From: Cryptomeria japonica | Lineage: Eukaryota; Streptophyta; Pinopsida; Cupressales; Cupressaceae | DNA length: 64,000 bases | Assembly: GCF_030272615.1 (NCBI RefSeq) | Contig: NC_081413.1 | Span: forward strand, 718,973,867-719,037,866 | Direction: 5' to 3' | Shown: positions 33,678-44,462 of the stretch, piece after piece | Layout: every line of letters starts with the position of its first letter | How positions within the stretch are numbered: position 1 is the first letter of the stretch | Translations under genes and position numbers: made by a program | The notes under the pieces: generated by a model | Seen by the model: the letters and a program-made list of their open reading frames with translations, nothing else | The model's database searches: none | Told to the model about the DNA's origin: nothing

Positions 33678-35006
33678 TGTTGGTATTTGATTGAAGATTA
33701 TATTGATGAACTATTATATTGTCATTGATGTCAATTGTAATCGGTAATGATGTTGTTTTGCAACTAGTAGTTGAGCAAGTGAAGGAAACTGGTATTACTT
33801 AAGAAGCAGTGAGATCAACAGGTAACCTTACCTGTTGATGTGCCAAACCATAACTGATGGAGCTTGGTGAATTAGTTGTATTGGTTTATGATCAAATGGT
33901 GAATGGTAATGATTATGCCATGTATGCATGTTGTATGTGATAAGTTTCAAGTGGTTTTTGGCACGTAGAGATAATGGTTTTGTCTTGGGAATGAGCGAGT
34001 ACATTGCATGAAGAAGAAACCACGTGATGAGTTATAGGATTAGATGAAGCGACGATCAAGGAGCAGTCGAGGTTGTCCTAAACAATGTGCAATGATTTTT
34101 ATGTAATCTAATGGTTATACTTGAACTGATTTGTTTGTAATCTCTATAAGATCTTAGGTTTGTGATGTGTTACCAACCTATTGTTTTGCTTATAAGGTTG
34201 ATGAGTTGTTTTTTTTAGTGTTGGAAATTTTGGTGAAGTTTAGTGTGATTGATTGCCAAACTAAAAGGAGTATCTGCAGTATGTGTGAAGGTAGATAGGA
34301 GCATGAAAAGGATTTAATCAAGTAGAGTAGTGCTATTTACTAGATAAACAAACCCCTGTTATTCTCTAACAATTACAATAGTTAAATCCCTTAGCCGGGT
34401 AAGCTTTAGCAGGCTTAGTATTATCTAAATACTTTAACCAAGTGATCCATTATCTTGGATTTAAAATCCTCTATTGAGGTTACTCCTAACAGGGTAGTGC
34501 TTCTAACAGGACATTTTGTAAAGCTTTAACAGGCTTGGCTCCTAATAGGGTGAACCTCAAAAGAGTTCAGAATACTTGTGGGTTTTCATCCCCATCGTGG
34601 TTTTTCCCATTTGGGTTTCCATGTCAAAAATCATTTTGTCAAGTGGTGAATGGTTTTTGTGGTTATGTTTGATATGGTTAATTTGCTTAACTGTTAAATC
34701 CACTTAGATATGTTAAAATGACCATCATTAATCTGAAATGTAAATTTACTATTGTTAGTAAAGTATTTTGATGTTTTGGCTAAATGGTTTGGGAGTTTTA
34801 GAGCTGTTATACTGTTATTTTGATATGCCAGTCAAACCGATAAATTGTCAATGCTATTGCAGTTTTTAGCTCAGTGTTTGAACCAGTTTGTTCAATGATT
34901 AACTTATGAGATTGTTTTAGAGGTTGGTGAAAGTTTAGCTAGTTTTATATCTACTGATTCACCCCCCCCCCTCTTAGTAGTTGTTTGGGTCCTTATTGAT
35001 TCATCA
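33678..35006 (+). mobile_element. 3' LTR of copia element F
   Basis: TGTTGGTATTTG start, shared CATCGTGGTTTTTCCCATTT block near 34,594, and a C-run (TTCACCCCCCCCCCTCTTAG, about 34,960). The end at TTCATCA (35,006) is inferred from the B, D and E LTRs. ORF2-type sequence follows, so F appears to have landed in an ORF2 element. Confidence 0.8.
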
Positions 35007-35606
35007 TATCATCAGAAACAAGATAGAGAATACATTGAATATTTTCCCCAAAACTTGCAACCTGAAGCTACTAAGGAAGAGCTAGATGAAATTTTTTCTA
35101 AGGAAGTTATATTTTAGGTCGAAGAAAAGGTTGACAAGAATGTTAATTGGTGAGACCCAATCTATCCATGAGGAGATTGAACAAATTTTGAAAAAGGTAC
35201 TAGGTCTAATTCTGGATGAAGAGGTAGAAGTTAAGGAAGATGAACCTGAGTGGTTTGAGGCTGAAGATCTTTTGAAAGGTGCTAAAATAATTGATTTTAA
35301 GCTTGATGAAATTGTACTAGATGATCAACTGGTGAACACACAAACTAAACCTATGATTATTCTTGATGATTATGATATCGGTAATAACAATGATGCTGGT
35401 GCTCCTGACAATGTAGATGTTGATATGTCTAAGAAATAGGAAGAAAAGAAGGATGAGGAGCCACTGGTAGTTACCCAAATTGTTGATACACAACCCCCAC
35501 TGGTACTATAAAATGAAAAGAAAGAGGAAGTGATAGAAGAATAATAAAAGAAAGAGGAAAAGAAAAATGAAGATGTAGAGAAGAAGACTAAACCTAAAGT
35601 GACACA
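35007..35606 (+). pseudogene. ORF2 fragment (element G)
   Basis: Just after the F LTR one frame reads REYIEYFPQNLQPEATKEEL, which aligns with the EKNFAQYFPDASNSELFEI block of E ORF2. After a frameshift an acidic stretch (LDEEVEVKEDEPEW, ILDDYDIGNNND) and a Lys/Glu run follow, the same order as in D and E. TAG/TAA stops and short indels break it. It is cut at 35,607 by an LTR. It is more divergent from D/E than they are from each other. Confidence 0.6.
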
Positions 35607-35799
35607 TGTTGGCAATTGACACTCATCTAGATTAGATGTGTAGTCATTGATGGCAACACACATCATCTTGGGTTGGACACTTAACTGGTACTCACCGGTA
35701 TTCATAATTCAACAACCAACATTCAGGGAAACTGGTAAACTAGGAACCGGTATATGAGGCAGACATAGGAGATTGATCTAGTAGGTTTACATGGTAGCA
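35607..35799 (+). mobile_element. L-family LTR, 5' fragment
   Basis: TGTTGGCAATTGACACTCAT matches the L LTR start at 63,011, and similarity continues to about 35,799, where gypsy element H begins. There is no purine tract in front, so it is not a normal 3' LTR in place; it is an inserted or recombined LTR. Confidence 0.75.
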
Positions 35800-35803
35800 G
35801 GCC

Positions 35804-37700
35804 ATGGTTATTGAGGTAGTAGGTATGATCAGAGGTAGCAGTGTATCTATATTATTTGATTCAGGAGCTACTGACTCTTTTATATCTCCATTGGTTGTGG
35901 AGCGTTGCAGGCTAGTGGCAATTAGACAAGAGGTCAGTTGGGAAGTGGAATTAGCTTCAGGGGCTAGAGTGTTAGTGGAATCAGAGGTTCGGGGTTGTCA
36001 GCTTCAGATTGGTAATACCACCACCTTAGTAGACCTTAGAGTTACATCACTTGGATCATATGGCATCGTACTTGGCATGGATTGGCTTTATGCCCACAGA
36101 GCCAAGATGGATTGTCGCCTGAAAAGGATTGAGTGTGAGGATGATCATGGTTCTCCCATAGTGATCACTGGAATTCAGAGACCCGTGTCTCTTCGTATGA
36201 TCTCCGCCATACAGCTTAAGCAGAGCATGCGAAAGGGGTGTCACTTATTTGCCATCACCATTAGTGATAGAGAAGAAGAAGAGGAAAAGGAACCATCTAT
36301 TGATGACCATCCTATCCTTAAGGGATTTTTAGACATATTTCCTTCAGAGTTACCCAGTATGCCGCCCCGTAGAGAGATTGATTTTCATATAGACCTTGTT
36401 CCAGGAGTCGAACCAATTTCCAGAGCACCATATAGAATGACCATAAATGAGCTTAATGAGCTCAAGATGTAGCTTGAGGAACTCCTAGAGAAGGGCCACA
36501 TTCGCCCTAGTGTATCCCCTTGGGGTGCACCAGTCATCTTCGTGAAGAAGAAGGATGGATCTCTCCGATTATGCATGGATTACCGTCAGTTGAACAAAGT
36601 AACCATCAAGAACCGATATCCGTTGCCCAGGATTGATGATTTATTTGACCAACTTCAGGGTGCTAAAGTATTTTCCAAGATTGATCTAAAGTCAGGGTAC
36701 CATCAGTTGAGGATAGTGGATAGTGATATCCACAAGACCGCATTTCGCACTAGATATGGCCACTATGAGTTCACCGTGGTCCCATTCGGTCTTACGAATG
36801 CCCCAGCAGTTTTCATGAGTCTCATGAATGGAGTATTCCACACATTCCTTGACCGTTTTGTGATTGTATTTCTTGATGACATATTGATATATTCATGGAA
36901 TGAGGAGGAGCATGAGGAGCACTTGAGACAGGTTTTGTAGTGTTTGAGGGATAATCAGTTGTATGGCAGTTTGTCGAAGTGTTCTTTCTTTAGAACAAAG
37001 GTCAGGTACCTTGGTCATGTTATATTCGGTGATGGGATCTTAGTAGACCCATCAAAGATCAGAGCCATTATGGATTGGCCAGCGCCTACCAGTGTGACAG
37101 AGGTTAGGAGCTTCATGGGCTTAGCAGGTTATTATCGATATTTTGTTGAGGGATTCTCTAGAGTCGCTCATCCTATTACTTCTCTTCAGCGCAAAGGGAA
37201 GAAGTTTGAGTGGATGGAAAAGTGCGAGAAGGCCTTTCAGGAACTTAAAAAGGCACTTACTACTACACCTATCCTTGTAGTACCAGATCCTTCAGCTGAT
37301 TTCATGGTTTGCACAGATGCTTCCCTAGAGGGTTTAGGAGCAGTCCTTATGCAGGGTGGCAGAGCTATAGCTTTTGAGTCTAGGAAACTCAAGACTCACG
37401 AGCTTAATTACCCTACTCATGACCTTGAGCTTGCAGCAGTAGTGCATGCACTTGTGAGGTGGAGACATTTCCTTTTGGGTCATCATTTTGAGTTGCACTC
37501 AGACCATCAGAGCCTTTAGTACATATTCACTCAGCCGAACCTTAATGCACATCAAAGGAGATGGATGGAATTCTTGTGCGAGTATGATTTTGACGTCCAC
37601 TACATCAAAGGGAAAGAAAACGTAGTTGCAGATGCTTTGAGTAGGAGACGTCATGAGGTATACACCGTATCTGTGAGCACGGATTTGAGAGATCGGATCA
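35804..37700 (+). pseudogene. Chromovirus protease, RT and RNase H (element H)
   Basis: Protease active site LFDSGATDSFIS (about 35,851) and GMDWLYAHRA. RT blocks [29 protein letters not shown] and catalytic FLDDILIYS (about 36,870). RNase H has [31 protein letters not shown] and VADALSRR. Three in-frame TAG stops (36,470-36,472; 36,938-36,940; 37,517-37,519) each replace a Gln expected from relatives, so CAG-to-TAG. There is no frameshift in this part. Confidence 0.9.
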
Positions 37701-38720
37701 TGCAGCAATTGCCAGAGGATGGATGGTATTTAGAGGTTTGCCAGGCTATACGATCTCAGGAAACTTTAGAAGGGAAATATGTGGATTATTCCTTAGAGTC
37801 TGATGGATTATTACGCCATAGAGGGCACATCTATGTACCTTCTTTCGGGGGATTGCGGGAGTTCATTATCACAGAGGCTCATAGAGCTCCTTATGCAGCA
37901 CATCTCGGGGTCAAGAAGATGCATGCAGACTTGAGGGAATTATACCATTGGCCAGGAATGCGACAGCTTATTGCAGAGTTGGTAGCCCGATGCCTTGAGT
38001 GTCAGAGAGTCAAGGCGGAGCACCACCATCTAGGTGGGTTGCTCCAATCTCATGCTATACCAGAGTGGAAGTGGGATACTATATCCATGGATTTCATCAT
38101 TGGTCTCCCCATGTCATCTCGTCGCCATGATGCCATCTTGGTGATGGCTGACAAGTTGACCAAAGTGGCCCACTTTTCACCAGTTCGTACCACCTTCACA
38201 ACACCAGCAATAGCACAGGTGTTTTTGCGAGACATTGTCAGACTTCATGGCGTTCCATGCAAGATCATAGCTACTTGGTTGGAGACAGAGTCTTCTTGAG
38301 AGTGCGACCGCATAAGAGTCCAATCCGATATGGAAAGGGTTCTAAGTTCGCACCTTGATTTGTAGGACCATTTGAGATCTTTGAGAGGATAGGGCCAGTT
38401 GCCTACCATTTAGCATTGCCACCTAGCCTGTCGCGCATCCATGATGTGTTTCATGTTTCAGTTTTGAGGAAGTATATCTTTGATGAGTCTCATATTCTAG
38501 ATTGGGATGCCTTGCAGGTGGAGTCGGACGGGCAGCTAGCTTTGGAGCCCATTCGCATTTTGGCACGTCGAACGCTGGGCCTTCGAGGGTGAGAGCCGGA
38601 CTAGGTTAGGGTCCAGTGGGATTGCTATGATGAGGTCATAGCCTCATGGGAGGATGCAGCACGTATGAGATCACAGTACCCCCACCTTTTTGATGAACTC
38701 CAGGAGGAAGTTCATGCCTA
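37701..38720 (+). pseudogene. Chromovirus integrase with deleted catalytic core (element H)
   Basis: The zinc-finger domain is complete (HRAPYAAHLGVKKMH, CLECQRVKAEHHH) and the first catalytic Asp is in ISMDFIIGLP. After VRLHGVPCKI the sequence jumps, near 38,270, to the C-terminal part (LVGDRVFLRVRPHKSP in another frame). The second Asp and the Glu, about 200 residues, are absent. The tail reads [32 protein letters not shown] and a chromodomain-like segment, with further stops. The element cannot integrate by its own enzyme. Confidence 0.85.
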
Positions 38721-38731
38721 GAGGGGGAGGG
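38721..38731 (+). promoter_or_regulatory. Polypurine tract of element H
   Basis: GAGGGGGAGGG directly before the LTR start TGTGAGG. Confidence 0.8.
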
Positions 38732-41514
38732 TGTGAGGCCCTACCCCGACTCAGCTTGACATTTTTAGTTATTTGCATTTTGAGACTATTATGGATGCTT
38801 TATTTTATGATTTATGGATTTAGAACCTATATGATTCCATGATTTGGGTCAAATTGACGTATATTGATGCTTCATTTTATGCATTTTGATTATGAAACTT
38901 TATATGTTGCTAGTATAGAATTACTTTGAAATGGTGAATGTCATTATTGGAATTGCAGGACTTCATTTTGATGATAGAAAAATGATGCTTATTTTATGAA
39001 TGGTTCAATTTTGAGAATTATGATGATTGCTTATGTGGAATCAAATTTGAATAAATGAAATATTGAATTATTATTGTCAAATGTATGAGTGTTTGATGTG
39101 CAATGAAATCTATGTATTTAATTATGTATAATTGTGATTATTTGGAATTACTAATGTGTTAATTGAGATGCGCAGGAAAATTATCCATGTGACCATGGAA
39201 TAAATATGGAGAACCAAACCTAGACCAATGTACGTTTGTTAAGCCAGGGGTTGTCTATTTAGAGAGACAACACCCTGTTTGTAATGTATTTTATTTGTGA
39301 AAGTAAATTATGCATGTGTGTTAATTTGATTTTATTTAATTGTGTAAACCTACAAGAGACAAATTCCATGTGTGATTTTTATATTGTATTTTATTGTGTC
39401 TCTTGACACATGTGATGATTAGTGTCATTGATTTTGACTTGTCTCTTGGAGGGAGTTTTGTTTCTACCAAAGCCATTCAAACACAAGAGTGTGGTCCTAA
39501 ATTTGCCTTGGGTAGGGAGTCTTGGGAGTGGTCAACTCAGGTTTGACCCGTAGGTTAACTTCAGTTGGGTTTCTAAGGGGTCAAATGGACTCCTAAGGTC
39601 AGTTTTAGGGCTTTTCCAAAGGTCCAAAGGGTATACCTATGGGTTAGGGGTATTTTGAAACATGTGACTACTCCCATGTGACTGTTTAGTCACCTCAAAA
39701 AGTGGTTTTCCCAAGGTGAGCGAAAATTCAACTTAGAAGGTTCCTCCTAGGATAGACAACCTTCCCTTTTGATGTCAAACTCTCTTCCCCATCCTCTCTC
39801 ACCTTTTTCCTTTCCAGTTTTAGTAATATGTAAGAGGTTGGGAAGAGACACCAATGGGAACTCTCACCTCACCCAAGGGGTTGGGAAGTGTGTGAGAGGC
39901 CTTCTTAGGCAAGGATTAGGGACTTAGTGAGTAATCGCCCACTCTCCATTGTTGGAGATTATGCAATTTTTGAAATTTAGTTGTAGGATAGAATTTTGGT
40001 GAAGGGTTGTTGGAAAGTTTGTGTGGATTTGGGCAGCTCATCCCCAACTAAGTCTAACATACCTATTGGTAGATTAAGGTTGGTTTCACTTCCTTTTGTT
40101 TATGTTGTTTATGTTGTTTTTTGAAAGAAAGAAATGCTTGTATGAAGAGATGTGTATATGTGAAATGTTTGTAGGAGAAAAATGTAAGTTTTTCATTTCC
40201 ATGTTCTTTGTTTATGTGATTTTGTTTTGGGAGTGTCCAATACCTCCTACTCTTGGGAGGGTAGGATGGTCTTGGGGTGGAAGAAGTATGACAGCCTTGG
40301 GTGAGAGGCTCTCCTTATGGAGAGTGATCTCAAGGGTGTCCTTTGTGACCCTTGCTGCATAGCCTTGTGTATACATTTGGGGGTCATAAGGGGAGAAAAT
40401 ATGGCTTTTATGCCTTTGGGGGGCATAAGGTGTGGAGATGAATTCTTGTTGTATTTTGTATTGCCATGAGGTGGCTTGAGTTGTATTATGCTTGCAATCT
40501 CCCCAATGGTACTTGGTCCACTTCCACCCATGGAAAGTTCATCACAAGTTGTGGTGAGAGTGTAGCTTGGGATGGGAAAATGCCTATTGAGTGTTTGCTT
40601 TTGTTGTTGTGTTGTTTGTTTGTTTGTGACCCGTCTAGTACTTGGTTCTCCAAGCTCGGGGGTGGCTTCTAGTAAGCCTAGGCTGGGAGGTGAGCTCTCC
40701 ATGGTCAAGTTGTATTTTTATTGTAGGTTGCTTGGGATGGAAAAGGAATGATAAAGGGATTAGTTGTTGTTCTAAGTTGCAGAAATAGTTCAAAAAGAAT
40801 GTATTTATTATTAGCAAGATAAAAGGAAAAGAAAGAGAGCTATGTTGTATTTATTTTCAAAAAAAAAAAATGTATTTATGTCATTCATATTCCTATGGAA
40901 GGGAATTATTAGTTGGGTTTTCAAACCCATGTGTATTATTATTTACTTGTATTTGAATTTGCTAAAGAAATATATTTTTCCTACTTTGGTTATTTTTGCA
41001 AAAAAAAAGAAGATCGAATATATGAACTTGTATTTAAACCTTCATTTAAAAAAAAAAAAGAAATGATGTTGCTGCATTTATGTTTATTCTGCAAATAAAT
41101 TAATTTTGTTTTCTCTATGTTCATTTATGTATATTAATGCTGCTGCAAATAAAAGAAATCTGTCATTTATTTTTCCATTTAATGCAGAAAATAAATCTTA
41201 TTGTAGTAGTTTATTTTATCAAAAAAAAATATAGCATTTAGTTTTAGTTCTATTTTGTTCACTAAAAAAGGATTATGTTTTAAGATTGCTGTTTAGAGTG
41301 CATTAATAGTACAAAATGCTTTAAGCAAATAAACAAAATTAGTTCTCTTCTTTCCTCTAAACTAGGTCTAATATGTTAAAGAAATAATTAGTTTGAGTTT
41401 TGTATATAAGAGAGATAAGGGCAAATTTAAAGCCTAATTATTAAAAAAATCTAGAAAATGCATATTACATCTATTTTAGACTGCAAACCATTTATTAGTT
41501 TTCTGCATGTTATT

Positions 41515-41518
<4 letters not shown>

Positions 41519-41550
<32 letters not shown>
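41519..41550. repeat. (TA)n microsatellite
   Basis: About 16 TA units; another TA-rich run lies at 41,615-41,675. Confidence 0.95.
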
Positions 41551-41554
<4 letters not shown>

Positions 41555-41747
41555 CTCATTAAAAAAAAGAAAAATACAAATCTGGAAACTTAAATATCTC
41601 CTAAGCAAAATGATACATATATATATATATATATATCTACATATATATTTATATATACATATATATATATATATAAATAAAAAATTTATAAACATATTTT
41701 TTTTAAAAAAACCTAATAAAAAAAAAACCAATGTTTGGAGGGCAAGG

Positions 41748-41975
41748 GCCGCAGCCGTGGGCGGCACCGTCCACAACTTGTGGGAGCCGCAGCTGTGGGC
41801 GACGATGTCCATAGGCTGCGGAAGCCTGCAGCTATGGTCGGCAATGTCCACAGTTTGCGGAAGCCGCAGCTGTGGGCGGCATCGTCCACAGTCTGCGGAA
41901 GCCGTAGCTGTGGGCAGCGACGTCCACAGGCTGCGGAGCCCGCGGCCGTGGGCGGCCCTGTTCGTAGCTCGCATT
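41748..41975. repeat. 38-bp GC-rich tandem repeat with hairpin potential, ~6 units
   Basis: Units start at 41,748, 41,786, 41,824, 41,863, 41,901 and 41,938. Core words are GCCGCAGCTGTGGGCGGC and GTCCACAGTTTGCGG. CCACAG..TGCGG pairs with CCGCAGCTGTGG across a 2-3 base loop, so each unit can fold. It is strongly GC-rich inside an AT-rich LTR. Confidence 0.88.
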
Positions 41976-42957
41976 ACCCCTGCACCGCCTCCTCCCACCT
42001 CCATGGAAAAGCTCCCGGCTCGGCCCTGCATGCCAGCCATGGAAAAAGAAGTTTAAAACACCGCCTTCCATGGCCGCTGCGCCCACACCTGCACACACAC
42101 ACACAAAAAAAAAAAAGAAGAGTCTTTCACACACACACAACACTCAAATTTTTTTTTAAATGTTATAACATTTTTGCCCTAACCCTAGTCTCGGGTTAGG
42201 GAAAACACACTTAGATTTTTGAATAAGATATGTGTGTGTGGGAGTGTATAAGAAGGGGTTGGGTTAACATCTGACTTTGTAGTTTTTTTTTTAAAAAAGG
42301 GGTTAATTAATAAAATAAAATAAACCCCCCCGCCCCCTTCTCTTTAGAATATATTCATAAGCATAAGCATATATATATATATATATAGTTAGTTAGTTTA
42401 ACTTCTATATTTATTTGAAATCAAATTAGTTAGTTGTAAAACTAAGTAATGGACTTTGAATTATTAAATGAATGTAGGAGCATTCTAATAAAATGTTAAA
42501 AAAAAAAAAAAAAAAAACCCTTGGGAAAAAAATAAAATAAAATGACATGTGTAGGGTCAAGTTGGCCTTTTAAAATTTTGAATTTATAAGGTATTTTAAT
42601 TTATGGAAATTTTATTTAATAGGTTTGTTTAATCTAATGGCTAGAACAATTTATTAGATCTTAGGTAATTAAAGAACTATAAGATAAGTATTGATCATTT
42701 AAATTTGAGATTAATTGTTAAGTTTGAGATTTTAATTATTTATTAATGGAAAACAATATTTATTTTGATTAGAGATTTTTAATCTGCTTGTAACTTAGAT
42801 GTTTTATTTTGCCAATTGGCTTAGTTGTTTGATTCACTAAAAACCTAGTTAAGACCAAACTAGTTTGCATTATTTTAATGAAGTTAATCATTCTAAGTTG
42901 AGTATTTAAAAAAAAAAAAAAATTATTCCGTTCATGCCCAAAAGTTTGGGCATGACA

Positions 42958-44462
42958 TATGCTCTCACCTTTCTTAGGTGATCAAAAAGCTAGACTCATC
43001 TTTTACTTTCATTAGTGCATTTCTTTAGCAGGCCTGCCCTCCCTAGGAGTTAGTAACTCTTAAAACCATTACGACCAGTGTGAGGGGAATGACATAAGTG
43101 GGAATGTCTAACACCAAGTAATCTAACCCACTATAAAATAAGCATGATTTGATGAAAATCAATTCAATGACAGTGCTCGGGAATAGCTCTCCTCCGTACC
43201 TTCAGATATATCAAACCTTGGTTTTCAAGGTTGGGAGACCTCTTAATTGAGTATTATACCCGACATGCCGAACAAATCCCTTATTAGTTCTGATTAAAGT
43301 AGAAGCTACCTAATTCACCTTCGAAAGGGTGATAATCCTTGTGCAAGAGAGATAGTAACTCTCCCAAGGCACTTGCCATATCGTGCCCCCATTAGCATTT
43401 GGAGTCAGATAATACGACGTTGAGAATCCATTGTGTGAGACTCAGTGGCCGTATTCTAATTAGCTATTGGGTGTGTACCTAAGCTTGAAAGCAAAGGTTT
43501 TCTCTCCTCAACCAACTTCCTTAGGGTTTAGCATGCTGAGAGTCACTTATCACATCATGTGTTTGCTATGTATTCATCCCTAAATTTGAAAAATCAAACA
43601 TCTAAAACTAGAAAACATAAGCAAAACATCAAAATTCACTAATCCAAATTCGACCAAATAAACACATTTTTCTATGTCCCGTCCTCTGTCGTACAAATCA
43701 TTTATCTTGTCGTAAAGTTCAGAAAAGTTTGTCGTACGAGCCTATTCTTTTGCACATAAAAATCTTAGTTTGTCATTTGGTCTTATATCTCTTGTTGTTT
43801 GGGGCTGTATAATTTGTCGTACGAGTCTCTATTTTTATTAGTCCAGAGCTTCTACTTTGCATGAATTTTTCAGGTCTATCATTTCACTTGATTAGTTTGC
43901 AGTAATCATAAGCATCTATTATCTGTTGCTTTGCACTTGGATTGTCTCCTTGGTTCACTTGGTCAAGTTATCATCTGTCAAAATCAAACTTTAGAATTTA
44001 TACACCTCAAGATTTTCAAGTGCTCACCCTCAACAAGTTCAAGATCTAAACATCTCAAAGTGCATTATCACCTTCTTTGGTAAACTGATCACTCAAACAT
44101 AGTTACTCATCAAGATCTATCATCCTTTATCATGAAACTAAAATGTTTGGTCAGGATAATCTCATCCCACATCGTAGGATATATCGCTCCTATTGGACTT
44201 GGTTCTTATCGAATTATCATCATTGCACTCCAAAACCGAAGATCCAAAAACTTGCAAACCTTTAAACACTTGAACCATCTTTTCGTGTCATACCGTGCTA
44301 TCAAATTTACCTTGATAATTGATCACTTATCAAAACAAACTTTTGGACAATTGAATCCTAGAAAAATAACACACGTGTATGCCCGTTCTAACTAGAGCTT
44401 CGAGATGAAGGATCATAGACACGGAAATCAAAACATTGGAAATAACTGAAGAGCATATAACC
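42958..44462 (+). other. 5' leader of element I
   Basis: No protein is seen. It contains several GTCGTACGAG-type motifs (for example near 43,730 and 43,820), as in the J leader. It ends at the gag ATG 44,463, which has an ACCATGG context. Confidence 0.65.

Larger units (their letters stand above)
35800..42957 (+). mobile_element. Ty3/gypsy chromovirus-like element, 5'-truncated (element H)
   Basis: Protease, RT, RNase H, partial integrase with a chromodomain-like C-terminal region, purine tract and a very long 3' LTR. A single RNase H and the C-terminal [10 protein letters not shown] / VQWDCYDEVIASWEDA region fit the Tekay/Del-type chromoviruses. Gag, 5' LTR and primer site are missing. Confidence 0.85.
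38732..42957 (+). mobile_element. 3' LTR of element H, about 4.2 kb
   Basis: Starts TGTGAGGCCC after the purine tract. I place its end at GGGCATGACA (42,957), which matches the inverted start at 8 of 10 bases and lies where the Tat leader copy I begins. Inside: A-runs, TA microsatellites (41,519-41,550 and about 41,615-41,675), a GC-rich 38-bp repeat block (41,748-41,975) and no convincing gene. Without a 5' LTR the length rests on terminal symmetry; a shorter LTR plus an unrelated insert is possible. Confidence 0.6.

Noticed and set aside
40096-41098. Small ORFs in the H LTR
   Set aside because: Short, AT-rich or poly-Lys products inside a non-coding LTR; no motif.
41552-42199. Several ORFs on both strands over the GC-rich repeat
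   Set aside because: Open only because the 38-bp repeat lacks stops; the frames encode repeat-derived sequence and no family motif.
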